Source: Longimicrobiales bacterium (GTDB lineage Bacteria; Gemmatimonadota; Gemmatimonadetes; Longimicrobiales; Gaopeijiaceae). Taken from it: a stretch of DNA of 64,000 nt. The notes under the pieces are model-generated. The model was not told the origin of the DNA. It was given only the letters and a program-made list of their open reading frames with translations, and made no database searches. The stretch is from assembly GCA_028278645.1 (NCBI GenBank), contig JANQDZ010000013.1, positions 28,858 through 92,857 on the forward strand, given 5' to 3'. This document shows positions 53,349-62,281 of the stretch, piece by piece. How positions within the stretch are numbered: the first letter of the stretch is position 1; every line of letters begins with the position of its first letter. The translations under genes and the position numbers were made by a program.

Positions 53349-54584
53349 ATGTCCCTTACGATCAGAGTGCTACTCGGTCTGGTTCTCGGGCTCGTCGCCG
53401 GCTTCGGGGTGGGAGCTGCCGGCATTCCCACCCTGGACGGCATTGTTGGTTGGATTGAACCCCTTGGGAGACTCTGGGTGAATGCCATCCGGATGACGGT
53501 CATCCCCCTGGTGGGTTCTCTCCTGGTGGTGGGCATCGTCGGTACCGACGTACGGGCGGTGGGTCGGATCGGAACCCGGGCAATCGGCCTATTCCTGGGT
53601 TTGATCGCCTTCGCGGCCGTTCTCACCGCTATCGTGACCCCTCCTTTGGTGGCCCGTCTACCGGTGGATGAGGAGGCCGCGGCGGGTCTCAGGGAGAGTC
53701 TCGCGGTATCGGGGCCTGTGGAAAGCCAGGTTCAGACCATGAGGGAGTGGCTAGTGAGCCTCGTGCCCACAAACCCCATGGAGGCCATGGCCGATGGGGC
53801 CATGCTCCCATTCATCATCTTCACCCTGTTATTCTCGCTGGCCGCGGCCCGGGTGGCACGAGACCATAGGGAAGCCCTGACCGGCCTGTTCAAAGCCATC
53901 TCCGAGGCCATGCTGGTATTGATCGGCTGGATCCTGGACCTGGCTCCCATCGGGGTGTTCGCGTTGGCCCTGAGCCTGGGGGCCAACATGGGCCTGAACG
54001 CCGCCGGAGCCATCCTGGCCTACATCGTCCTCCACTCCGGCCTCTGCATCATCCTCCTCGGGGCGGTCTATCCTCTGGCCGTATACGGTGGACGACTTCC
54101 GTTGAAGGAATTCAGCGCGGCAAGCCTCCCGGCACAGGCCGTGGCCTTCAGCTCCCGATCCTCCCTCGCCTCTCTGCCCCCCGCCGTGGAAGAGTGCGAG
54201 GTTCGACTCAAACTCCCTCCAGCCATCAACAGCTTTCTTCTACCCCTGGGGTTCTCCGTATTCCGGATCACCGCACCGGTACCCATGATCGTGGGCGCCT
54301 ACTTCATTGCCTACTTCTACGGGATCACTCTGGAGCCTTTCCAGCTACTGACCATGCTGGTGACGTCCATACTCGCGAGCTTCACTGTACCAGGGGTACC
54401 AGGTGGTGGGGTAATAGCCGCCGTTCCGGTGTTGATGGCCGCCGACCTCCCTGTGGAGGGGATCGGGATCTTGCTGGCCGTGGACACGATTCCGGACATC
54501 TTCCGAACCACCGCGAACGTTACGGCAAACGTCGGGGCTGCCGTTGTCCTGGCCAAAAACGAGAAGGGCGGGACGGAGAGCTGA
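53349..54584 (+). CDS. SDF-family (GltP/DAACS-like) symporter with altered NMDGT motif
   Basis: A 411-residue membrane protein with about eight helices in the dicarboxylate/amino acid:cation symporter layout. The HP1-like SSRSSLASLPPAVEE (269-282) and HP2-like ASFTVPGVPGGGVIAAVPVLM regions are present. After LPLG (298-301) the family Na+/substrate motif NMDGT is replaced by FRITA (305-309). Thus the fold is that of the glutamate transporter family but the ion site is different, which makes the coupling ion and substrate open questions. It is the third gene of the Asp-box/amidohydrolase operon. Confidence 0.87.
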   Translation: MSLTIRVLLGLVLGLVAGFGVGAAGIPTLDGIVGWIEPLGRLWVNAIRMTVIPLVGSLLVVGIVGTDVRAVGRIGTRAIGLFLGLIAFAAVLTAIVTPPLVARLPVDEEAAAGLRESLAVSGPVESQVQTMREWLVSLVPTNPMEAMADGAMLPFIIFTLLFSLAAARVARDHREALTGLFKAISEAMLVLIGWILDLAPIGVFALALSLGANMGLNAAGAILAYIVLHSGLCIILLGAVYPLAVYGGRLPLKEFSAASLPAQAVAFSSRSSLASLPPAVEECEVRLKLPPAINSFLLPLGFSVFRITAPVPMIVGAYFIAYFYGITLEPFQLLTMLVTSILASFTVPGVPGGGVIAAVPVLMAADLPVEGIGILLAVDTIPDIFRTTANVTANVGAAVVLAKNEKGGTES

Positions 54585-54608
54585 TCCGGAGTTTCTGAGG
54601 GTTCTTGG

Positions 54609-55190
54609 TTACTGTACGTCCTTTAACCAGTATGCACCGGGGAAGTCCTCGGGGGCCGCCTTCTCCTTCCCGCTCCAAGCTTCGATATCCAGGCGGATCA
54701 CGGAGGTGCGAAGCAGCTCTTCCGGGGCAATGGGACGATAGTCCCTCCCGGGTTCCAAGTGGGGGGCGTACTTCTTCATGATGAGCTCGAGGCCGTACTC
54801 GGCTTCCGCCTGATCACCGACCTCGGTGGCGTATCCCGAGACCACCACACTTCGGTATTCCACTCCGAACTCGAGGGCTTCATCCGCCGGCAACAGGCGC
54901 CCCATCTCGAACACGGTGAGGTTCATGGGGACCCCGATTCCCCCGCCGGCCTGGGTCCCACCCGGTACCGGCGTTTGCTCCAGGACCTTCCCCGTCAGCC
55001 CCCCGAATGCCCCATGGATATAGATGGCGCCCTTCTCCTCCCCGTAGGCGTAGATGCGGGGGAGAGAGAAGGGAGATCCATCGAGGACGGCCGAGAACAC
55101 GCCGGCATCCCCCCGGTGGAGGAGGGCGCGGATCCACCCCTCATCTTTTGATCGGTCCCGGCGCCTGGGGTGACGGTGCTCGGGCGTCAT
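54609..55190 (-). CDS. FMN-binding pyridoxamine 5'-phosphate oxidase-like protein
   Basis: A 193-residue split-barrel flavin protein of the PNPOx/NimA-like group. The core has GWIRALLHRGDAGVFSAVLDGSPFSLPRIYAYGEEKGAIYIHGA, with the phosphate-binding GAFGGLTGKVLEQ, then VVVSGYATEVGDQAEAEYGLE. Such proteins bind FMN and reduce nitro compounds or serve unknown redox roles; NimA is linked to nitroimidazole resistance. ATG 55190 shares a base with the dipeptidase stop (TGATG), so it is translationally coupled to it. Confidence 0.85.
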   Translation of the reverse strand: MTPEHRHPRRRDRSKDEGWIRALLHRGDAGVFSAVLDGSPFSLPRIYAYGEEKGAIYIHGAFGGLTGKVLEQTPVPGGTQAGGGIGVPMNLTVFEMGRLLPADEALEFGVEYRSVVVSGYATEVGDQAEAEYGLELIMKKYAPHLEPGRDYRPIAPEELLRTSVIRLDIEAWSGKEKAAPEDFPGAYWLKDVQ

Positions 55191-56392
55191 CAGATCAGCC
55201 CCTTTCCATCCAACTCCTCGATTGTGGCGGTAGACGGTCCCCGTTCTCTTTGGATTCGGCGGGCGACGGCCTCCGCCTCTCTCCAGGCTCGGAGGAGATT
55301 CTCCCCGACCAATTTCCTCAGGTCTCCTTCCGTCCATCCCCTCCGAACCAGTTCCTCCAACAACGCCGGGTAGGTAGAGACGTCCTCCAGGCCCACAGGG
55401 GTGGATGAGATCCCGTCGAAATCACTCCCGATTCCGACGTGATCGATCCCGGCCACGTCCCTGACGTGCTCGATGTGGTCGGCGACGTCCCCGATGGTAG
55501 CCCGGGGCACACCGCCGGCCGGTCCCTGATAGGTCCTGACAGCCTCGCTGACGAAAGACGGAACAAACGTGACCATGACTACGCCGCGGTTCTCGGGCAT
55601 CCGCCGCAGAATCTCGTCCGGCACGTTCCGTGGATGGTCCGTAAGCGCACGGGCCGAGGAGTGGGAAAAGATCACCGGCGCCTCGGCCACATCCAGGACA
55701 TCGGCCATTCCCTTGGGGGATACGTGTGAGAGGTCCACCAGCATGCCCATCCGGTTCATCTCACCAACGACTTCGACCCCGAACGCGGTGAGTCCGTTGT
55801 GCCGAGACTCGTCCGTAGCCGAATCGAGCCAGTCGATGGTTCCGCCGTGCGTCAGTGTCATATACCGGACACCCAGGTCAAAAAAGGCCCTGAGGGCACC
55901 CAGAGAGTTTTCGATGGCGTGGCCTCCTTCCATGCCCAGCATGGAGGCGATTTTTCCCGCCCCAAAAACCCGTTCCACGTCGGACGGGCTGAGGGCCAGC
56001 TCGAAGTGGTCCGGGTAGCCGGAGATGATCTGCCGGGCGATGTCGATCTCCTCCAGCTGGACCTTGGCCGCGCCTTCCTGAACCGCCTCGAACGGGACAT
56101 AGACGGACCAGAACTGGGCCCCCACCCCCCCGGCCCGAAGGCGATCCAGATCCGTATGGCCGGAGGTACGCGTCCGCAGATCGTAGGCTCTCACATCCAT
56201 GGCCGCAGAGTTCCGTATCTCCCAGGGGAGGTCATTGTGGCCGTCGATCAGGGGGGTGGTGGCCAGGACCCTGCGCACAAGCTCTCGGGCCCCGTCGGCA
56301 TCGGTTCTGGAGCCCGACTGGCCGGCCAGTTGGACGGAGGGAGTGAAGGCTAGGACGGCCGCCAAAAGGAGGCTGGGAAACATCGCTCGCAT
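55190..56392 (-). CDS. Membrane dipeptidase (peptidase M19)
   Basis: A 400-residue exported zinc dipeptidase (signal about 1-24, ending LAGQ). All expected ligands are visible: H52/D54 (LIDGHNDLPW), the bridging glutamate in GMEGGHAIE, H in VDLSHVS, H in FSHSSAR, and D in HVGIGSDFDG. Renal-dipeptidase-like enzymes hydrolyse dipeptides (including D-amino acid forms) in the periplasm. ATG 56392 follows AGGATCAGG. It is in an operon with LhgO upstream and the FMN protein downstream. Confidence 0.93.
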   Translation of the reverse strand: MRAMFPSLLLAAVLAFTPSVQLAGQSGSRTDADGARELVRRVLATTPLIDGHNDLPWEIRNSAAMDVRAYDLRTRTSGHTDLDRLRAGGVGAQFWSVYVPFEAVQEGAAKVQLEEIDIARQIISGYPDHFELALSPSDVERVFGAGKIASMLGMEGGHAIENSLGALRAFFDLGVRYMTLTHGGTIDWLDSATDESRHNGLTAFGVEVVGEMNRMGMLVDLSHVSPKGMADVLDVAEAPVIFSHSSARALTDHPRNVPDEILRRMPENRGVVMVTFVPSFVSEAVRTYQGPAGGVPRATIGDVADHIEHVRDVAGIDHVGIGSDFDGISSTPVGLEDVSTYPALLEELVRRGWTEGDLRKLVGENLLRAWREAEAVARRIQRERGPSTATIEELDGKGLI

Positions 56393-56456
56393 ATCAACCT
56401 GATCCTTGGAATGGGGGGTGAAATCATCGCCTGGAGCACCGGCGGCCGGTGGCCGC

Positions 56457-57665
56457 TCAGCGGGTCCGTACTTCCATCTCGTCCAGAACAAATTCGGCGA
56501 AAGGAAGGGCGCACGTGAACGCAGGGGAAACGGCATTCAGGATGTGGAGGGAACGGTCGTCCCCTTCCAGGACGAAGTCCATCAACATCTTCCGCTCTTT
56601 TTTATGGAAGAGCTGCGCCCGGATCCCCGGCTTCCCCCAAGTACGGAAAGATTCCATCGGAGTTCCATCTACAAGCAGGGCGCCCTGTTCCACCAGGACA
56701 CTTCTCCTGTATTTCTGGAGCTCTTCGAAGGCGATCTCCCGGAACTCGAAGTCGTTGCGTAGGAAGAGCCCGGCTTCGATGGCGAGGATGGAAAAGGCTT
56801 CCCTGAGGTCCAGGTTCTCCAAACCCCGGTAGTTCTCCCTCCAGAACGCCGGAATGGCGGTGGGCCCGATCTTCACTTGGCCCTCCACGCCGATGGTGTA
56901 GTGAACTCCCAACCAGGGTCTGGAGAGTTTTGGGACCGGGTAGATGTGGACCCGCGGTCGCTTCTCTTTGGGGTCGCCGTACAGATAGATCCCCTTGAAC
57001 GGGAGAATGTCGAAGTCTCTCCCGAACCCGAAAGACTGGGCCAGCTTGTCCGCGTACAGGCCGGCGCTGTTTATCAGGTATCCCGGCTGAAAATCGCCAG
57101 CCGTCGTGGAGAGGGAGGCTCCCTTTCTTCCCCGTGCTCGAACGTTGAAGACCATCTCCACGCCGAGTTCCAGGGCATCAGCAGCCAGAGTCCGCGTCAC
57201 CTGGGGAGGATCTACGGAAGCTGTGGTCGGGGAGAAGAGAGCCCGCTCGAACGTTTTTGCAGCCGGATCGATCTCCCGGGCCTCGTCTTTCGACACCACC
57301 TCCAGCTGGACACCGTTCCGGTCGCCCCTCCTCTTCAACTCGTCCAGCCCGTCCAACTCCTCCGGTCCTTTGGCCACCACCAGCTTCCCGCAGCGGTTGA
57401 TTGCCAACCCCCGCTCTTTGCAGAGCTCGGTCCACTGCCTGGTTCCGTCCCGGGAAAACCGAGCCTTCAAGCTGTCGGCTGTGTAGTAGAAGCCGGCATG
57501 GAGAACTCCACTATTCCGTCCTGAACCGTGGAGCCCCACCTCGGGCTCTTTTTCCAACAAAACCACAGACGCGTCGGGCCAACGCACCCGTGCCGCCCTG
57601 GCCACGGCCAGGCCAACGATGCCACCCCCGACGACGAGGATATCTGGATTGGTTGTAGTGGACAT
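56457..57665 (-). CDS. lhgO: L-2-hydroxyglutarate oxidase
   Basis: A 402-residue FAD-dependent oxidoreductase of the DAO family. The FAD motif DILVVGGGIVGLAVARAA is at the N-terminus, followed by GSGRNSGVLHAGFYYTADSLKA, LINSAGLYADKLA, FKGIYLYG and GVHYTIGVEGQVKIGPTA, typical of LhgO. It oxidises L-2-hydroxyglutarate to 2-oxoglutarate and passes electrons to the membrane quinone pool. No csiD or glutarate gene is nearby; it may act in metabolite repair. It is first in the minus-strand operon with the dipeptidase and FMN protein. Confidence 0.93.
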   Translation of the reverse strand: MSTTTNPDILVVGGGIVGLAVARAARVRWPDASVVLLEKEPEVGLHGSGRNSGVLHAGFYYTADSLKARFSRDGTRQWTELCKERGLAINRCGKLVVAKGPEELDGLDELKRRGDRNGVQLEVVSKDEAREIDPAAKTFERALFSPTTASVDPPQVTRTLAADALELGVEMVFNVRARGRKGASLSTTAGDFQPGYLINSAGLYADKLAQSFGFGRDFDILPFKGIYLYGDPKEKRPRVHIYPVPKLSRPWLGVHYTIGVEGQVKIGPTAIPAFWRENYRGLENLDLREAFSILAIEAGLFLRNDFEFREIAFEELQKYRRSVLVEQGALLVDGTPMESFRTWGKPGIRAQLFHKKERKMLMDFVLEGDDRSLHILNAVSPAFTCALPFAEFVLDEMEVRTR

Positions 57666-57988
57666 GGTCGAGGTTGCAGTAGTCCGGGACCGGATCCGGG
57701 GTTCGAGGGACGCCGAGTGGATTGTGACCTGGGAAAGGACTCCCTCTGACCATCGGGGTCAAGGCCTGGGTGGGGCAGGACATCGTGACGGAGTCCGGAA
57801 GCTCAAAGGCCGGTCCCGCTCCGTAAAAAAGGCGTAAAAGCGGCACCCTGGGACCGGGAAGGGCCAACCAAACGGCCCTTTCACGCGTCTTTATATACAA
57901 GGAGGCAATCGAACGCCGGTCCACCCGGACTCTCAGAAGAAAGCGACCACGGATTTCGGAGCGGATCTCAGGGGGGAGTTGAAGAAGG
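57666..57988. other. Divergent intergenic region with one hairpin
   Basis: 323 bases between lhgO (-) and the TolB-like TPR gene (+) hold no convincing gene. One hairpin is seen: AAGGGCC (57859-57865) with GGCCCTT (57874-57880), 8-base loop, followed by TCACGCGTCTTT on the plus strand. It may be an attenuator or leader element for the TPR gene. No consensus operator was recognised. Confidence 0.45.
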
Positions 57989-59911
57989 ATGAAGACGGGG
58001 ACGGGATCTTTCCCAAAGTCGGGTTTGTTTTACCGGGTCAGCCGATTCCTGGAGGAAGCGGGGCGGAGGAGGGTGTGGCGGACGGTTTTTGCCTATGCCG
58101 CAGTCGTTTTTGTTCTCCTCCAATTGGGTGAAATCGTCTTCCCTGCCTTCGGAGCCCCGGATTGGGCTCTCAGGCTCCTGGTCATCGCCGGATTCCTCGG
58201 CTTCCCCCTCGCCCTCGCCCTGGCCTGGGCCTTCGACATCACCCCCGAGGGAATTCAGCGCGCTGGGACTGGCCAGGGGGCCCTGGATACCCGGGAGTAT
58301 ACCGGCACGACCCTCCCACGCCTGACGCTTCTGGCGGTGATCGTCATTACCGTTGGCGGAGTCGGGTGGTGGACGGTCCAAGACACGCTCCGCGCGGAAA
58401 GCACCTCCCCTGACAATCTCCCAACCGGCTCCCAGGACGGGTTCCCCTCCCAGGCTTCCTTGGAAGACTCCCCTCTCCAGGTCCGCTCCCTGGCAGTCCT
58501 GCCCCTGGACGACTTCAGTGAAGCGGAAGGGGGGGAATACTTCACGGCCGGGCTCCATGAAGAGTTGATCTCCCAGCTCAGCCAAATCGGTGCCGCCCGG
58601 GTCGTGTCCCGGACATCCGTCGTTCAGTTCGACGCCACGGGGAAGACCATGCCGGCCATCGCCGCCGGCCTCGGAGTCGAGGGGGTGGTGGAAGGTTCAG
58701 TCTTCCGGGACGGAGACCGTGTCCGGATCACGGTTCAGCTCATTCATGGACCCACCGACCAACACCTCTGGGCCAACAGTTACGACGGAACGCTGGAGGA
58801 CGCCATTGGGCTGCAGAGGACCGTGGCCCAGGCCATCGCCCGGGAAATCCAAGCCGAGCTCTCGCCGGAGGAAGAATGGATCCCCCCGGAAACCCGGGTG
58901 GCGGCCACTGCTCGGGTCCAAGAGGAGTACATGAAGGGGCGGTACGAGCGGTCCAAAGCCACTCCGGAAGCGTTGGCTTCAGCCATAGGTCACTTCGAAG
59001 CGGCCTTGGAGGAAGACTCGACGTTTGCACCGGCCTACGCAGGCTTGGCCGGGGCCCGGTTTCTCCTGGGCTTGCAGACCGCCGATTCGGGATTAGTTGA
59101 GACCTTGGACGACCCAGCCATCGTGGAGCCCCTCCAGGTCGCGTTCAGTCTGGATCAAAACTCACCTGAGGCCCATGCGGTCCTTCTATCCCTCCAGGAA
59201 TCCATCGGAGAGGTTCCGGGAATCGATCTTCTGGAAGGCGTAAGAGTCGTAGGGGACTCGGTTTCGATCTTGGAGGCGGAGGTCGCTCTGGCCGCCACGG
59301 ATTTTGGCCGGCAGCTCCACAGAGTCGTTGTTCAGGAAGGGAGAAGGGCCACCAGGGAATCGGGCCTCTCCCACTCTCAGCGCTTGGCCAGCGCACGCCG
59401 CCTTCAGGCAGCCTCAGACTTCGCGACCGCCGAGGAGGTGATCCGGGCCGCCATCGAACAGGCGCCTGGGGCCGTGGAGGCGTGGGACGCCCTCGAGACG
59501 CTGAAGACGGCTCAGGAGGACTACCAGGGCGTGGTGGAGGTCCGGAGTGAGCGGATCGCCCGGACGACTCCCGGCCCAGAGGAAGAAGCCAAACTCCTGG
59601 AATTGGGTCGGTTGCTCGAGGAAGAAGGGGAAGAAGGCTTCTGGGCCTGGCGGGTGGAGGAGCTCCAGGGGAGAGAAGCCCAGGGCGAAAGGGTTTCCCC
59701 GGTCCTACTGGCACGAGCTTACTATGAGCTGGACCGGGTGGAGGAAGCCTTCACTGAGCTGAGGTCGGCGGTGAGGCAGAAGGACCGCCAGCTGGTCTCC
59801 CTTTTGACCGACCCGGCCTGGGATTCCATCCGGTCGGATCCACGGTTCAAGCAGATCCTGTCTCAAACCCGCCGGCCGGCCCCTAGGGGCAGTCCACCCC
59901 AGGGCGGGTAG
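57989..59911 (+). CDS. Membrane-anchored TolB-like/TPR protein
   Basis: A 640-residue protein. It has a cytoplasmic N-terminal FLEEAGRRRVWRTVFAYAAVVFVLLQ segment with helices at about 30-48 and 55-82 (FGAPDWALRLLVI, GFPLALALAWAFDITPEGI), then a third near 110-125. A FlgO/TolB-like domain follows (about 165-300: SLAVLPLDDFSEAEGGEYFTAGLHEELISQLSQ) and then TPR-like repeats to the end. This architecture is common in large-genome bacteria, where it often replaces the output domain of adenylate cyclases or kinases; no cyclase or kinase domain is present here. It starts the plus-strand group that ends with the APC permease. Confidence 0.84.
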   Translation: MKTGTGSFPKSGLFYRVSRFLEEAGRRRVWRTVFAYAAVVFVLLQLGEIVFPAFGAPDWALRLLVIAGFLGFPLALALAWAFDITPEGIQRAGTGQGALDTREYTGTTLPRLTLLAVIVITVGGVGWWTVQDTLRAESTSPDNLPTGSQDGFPSQASLEDSPLQVRSLAVLPLDDFSEAEGGEYFTAGLHEELISQLSQIGAARVVSRTSVVQFDATGKTMPAIAAGLGVEGVVEGSVFRDGDRVRITVQLIHGPTDQHLWANSYDGTLEDAIGLQRTVAQAIAREIQAELSPEEEWIPPETRVAATARVQEEYMKGRYERSKATPEALASAIGHFEAALEEDSTFAPAYAGLAGARFLLGLQTADSGLVETLDDPAIVEPLQVAFSLDQNSPEAHAVLLSLQESIGEVPGIDLLEGVRVVGDSVSILEAEVALAATDFGRQLHRVVVQEGRRATRESGLSHSQRLASARRLQAASDFATAEEVIRAAIEQAPGAVEAWDALETLKTAQEDYQGVVEVRSERIARTTPGPEEEAKLLELGRLLEEEGEEGFWAWRVEELQGREAQGERVSPVLLARAYYELDRVEEAFTELRSAVRQKDRQLVSLLTDPAWDSIRSDPRFKQILSQTRRPAPRGSPPQGG

Positions 59912-60062
59912 ACAGCCTCCCCCCTTTTCCAGCCAGCCAAGGCGCCTCAGGCCCGGCCATGGAGCCCGGCCCGATCCGCTTTGCGCTCTGGGCGGCCATC
60001 CTGCATTCTCCCTGAAGGACTTTACCCAGGGCCAGGAGCCCTTCCTTCAACGAGTGCGGACC

Positions 60063-61313
60063 ATGGTTTTTTTTACTTCCCTCCGGGCCTCGGGGATGTG
60101 GATCTGGCTCTTCCTCCTCCTCCCCCTCCCCCTGTTCGGCCAAACCAACACCCAGTTCGAGAACGCCTGGAGCCAGGTGTCGGCCGAGCTGAGGGACACT
60201 CTGGAGGCCACGGGGATGGTCGGCTCATCATGGGCCTTCCTCCGAGAGGGCCGGGTCCTCGCCCATGAAACCTTCGGGCATGCCGACCTTGAAACGGGCC
60301 GCCGTGTGGACGAGGCGACCATCTTTCACTGGGGTTCCATCACCAAAACCCTCACCGGGATCGCCATCTTCCAACTTCGTGACCGGGGGCTCATCGGGCT
60401 GGACGATCCGATCCTGGTTTACGTGCCGGAATTGGCCAGGGTCCATAATCCGTTCGGCCCCATGGACCAGATCACGCTCCGTCACTTGCTGAGTCACTCT
60501 TCGGGCTTCCGGGGATCCACCTGGCCGTGGGGTGGAGCGGAAGAGTGGCACCCCCATGAGCCCACCCGATGGGACCAGATCGTCGCCATGCTACCCTACA
60601 CGGAGATTCTCTTCCACCCTGGGAGTCGATGGTCGTACTCGAACCCCGGTATCATCTTCCTGGGCAGGGTGATCGAGGAGGTGAGCGGCGAGGAGTGGGA
60701 GGTCTACGTTGAGAAGAACATCCTCAGACCGCTGGGGATGCAGAGGAGCTACTTCGACTATACCCCCTACCACCTTCTTCCCTACCGCTCCAACAACTAC
60801 ACCGTCCAGGACGGGGTGCCGAATGCCAACGGACTGGATTTCGACACCGGGATTACGGTCTCGAATGGGGGCCTGAACGCACCCCTTGGCGACATGGCCC
60901 GTTATCTGGCATTCCTCACGGGTTCGGGCTCGGAAGAGGAGACAAGGAGCCACCAGACCGTTCTGGCCAGGGAATCTCTGGAGGAGATGTGGAACGAGGA
61001 GGTCATCATCCAAGAGTCCGGTGACCTGAGGGAGTCCATGGCCCTGAGCTTCTTCCTGGAGGAATTTCAAGGCGTTCGGTACGTGGGCCACACCGGAAGC
61101 CAGAAGGCCTTCTTCTCCTTTATCTACGTTCATCCGGGCTCTGAGACCGGCGCCATAGTCGCCTTCAACTCCAACGGCCAGCCAGGGAATGGAGCCGCTC
61201 GCCCAAACACCCGCGCCATCCTCAACTGGTTCAGGGAACTCCTCTTCTCCCGAGTGTTCCCTGTGTTCCTGGAACAGACCCCGCATCCCACAACCGGACC
61301 CGAACGGAGGTAG
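60063..61313 (+). CDS. Exported serine hydrolase (class C beta-lactamase/esterase family)
   Basis: A 416-residue protein with a signal segment (about 12-26, WIWLFLLLPLPLFGQ) and a penicillin-binding/beta-lactamase fold. Catalytic motifs are S92-I-T-K95 (HWGSITKTL), Y-S-N (WSYSNPGI) and HTG (VGHTGSQ). Such proteins are esterases, D-aminopeptidases, or PBP-like enzymes; there is no evidence for antibiotic hydrolysis. The start ATG 60063 lacks a clear ribosome site; GTG 60054 is nine bases earlier. Its stop lies 8 bases before the DDAH-like start. Confidence 0.88.
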   Translation: MVFFTSLRASGMWIWLFLLLPLPLFGQTNTQFENAWSQVSAELRDTLEATGMVGSSWAFLREGRVLAHETFGHADLETGRRVDEATIFHWGSITKTLTGIAIFQLRDRGLIGLDDPILVYVPELARVHNPFGPMDQITLRHLLSHSSGFRGSTWPWGGAEEWHPHEPTRWDQIVAMLPYTEILFHPGSRWSYSNPGIIFLGRVIEEVSGEEWEVYVEKNILRPLGMQRSYFDYTPYHLLPYRSNNYTVQDGVPNANGLDFDTGITVSNGGLNAPLGDMARYLAFLTGSGSEEETRSHQTVLARESLEEMWNEEVIIQESGDLRESMALSFFLEEFQGVRYVGHTGSQKAFFSFIYVHPGSETGAIVAFNSNGQPGNGAARPNTRAILNWFRELLFSRVFPVFLEQTPHPTTGPERR

Positions 61314-61321
61314 TGGCTCCC

Positions 61322-62281
61322 ATGTCCGATCTTTCGTCACTGCCAGCTTATGGAGGCCCAGGGTGGGAGCCCCGGGCGAGCCGGTCGAGGGATGAGCTTG
61401 GTTCGTTATGGGGAGCGTGTGGCTTGGACTCGGAGTGGCTTCCCTTGCAATCGGTTCTGCTTCATCGACCGGGGCGGGAGTTGGAGGAGGTCCTCGAAGA
61501 CCCCACAACGGCCCTCATGCGTGGAGATATCGATCCGGCGGCTATTCCCTCCCAACATGACGACCTGGCTCAGTTCTATCGATCCATCGGCGTGGACGTG
61601 TCCTACGTGGAGCCTCCGGTGAAGCCACCTCCGAACCAGCTTTTTGCAGCGGATCTTTTCGCCATGACCCCCGAGGGGGCCATCCTTGGGCGCCCGGCCT
61701 CCGCGGTAAGGGCCGGCGAGGAGCGATGGGTGGCCCGGGCCCTTGCCGACCTGGGTGTGCCCATCGTCCGGTCTGTGGGCGGAGAAGGAACGTTCGAGGG
61801 CGCTGACCTGATGTGGCTGGCTCCCGGGACGGCCATGGTAGCGGAAGGGCTTCGGACAAATCCCGTGGGCGCAGAGCAGGTGGGTGCCACCCTCGACGCC
61901 ATGGGGGTGGAGACGGTCATCACCCGCCTTCCTCCTGGCACCATGCACCTCATGGGCCAGCTCAGAATCGTAGACATTGACCTGGCCATTGCGTGGGAAG
62001 GACGGTTTCCGCCCGATGGGGTTCGGGCCCTGGAATCCAGGGGCTATCGTGTCGTTTTCCTGCCGGACGAGTCAGAAGCTCAATACGGGTTCGCGTTCAA
62101 CTTTGTCGTCCTCGGTCCGAGCGAGATCGTGATGCCGTCGGGGAACCCCCAGTCCCAGGCCTTCTTCGAAGATCTGGGGATCACCTGCCGGACCGTGGAG
62201 GTGGGCGAAATCGGGAAGGCCGCCGGGAGCATCGGATGCCTCACCGGGGTCCTGCGAAGGGAACTGGACCCCAATGCCTGA
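61322..62281 (+). CDS. DDAH-like amidinohydrolase
   Basis: A 319-residue enzyme of the amidinotransferase/GME superfamily. The tri-motif is visible: GGEGTFEGADLMWL (about 153-166, substrate carboxylate and guanidine side), catalytic H209 (GTMHLMGQLRIVD), and the nucleophile C306 in GSIGCLTGVLRRE. Dimethylarginine dimethylaminohydrolase makes citrulline and dimethylamine; arginine deiminase and others share the motifs. Size fits DDAH (about 250-300) with an N-terminal extension. ATG 61322 has GGAGG 11 bases upstream. Its end overlaps the APC permease start by 8 bases. Confidence 0.84.
   Translation: MSDLSSLPAYGGPGWEPRASRSRDELGSLWGACGLDSEWLPLQSVLLHRPGRELEEVLEDPTTALMRGDIDPAAIPSQHDDLAQFYRSIGVDVSYVEPPVKPPPNQLFAADLFAMTPEGAILGRPASAVRAGEERWVARALADLGVPIVRSVGGEGTFEGADLMWLAPGTAMVAEGLRTNPVGAEQVGATLDAMGVETVITRLPPGTMHLMGQLRIVDIDLAIAWEGRFPPDGVRALESRGYRVVFLPDESEAQYGFAFNFVVLGPSEIVMPSGNPQSQAFFEDLGITCRTVEVGEIGKAAGSIGCLTGVLRRELDPNA

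Noticed and set aside
60063..61313. Antibiotic resistance beta-lactamase
   Set aside because: The SxxK, YxN and HTG motifs are shared by esterases and peptidases. Nothing in the sequence shows drug hydrolysis.
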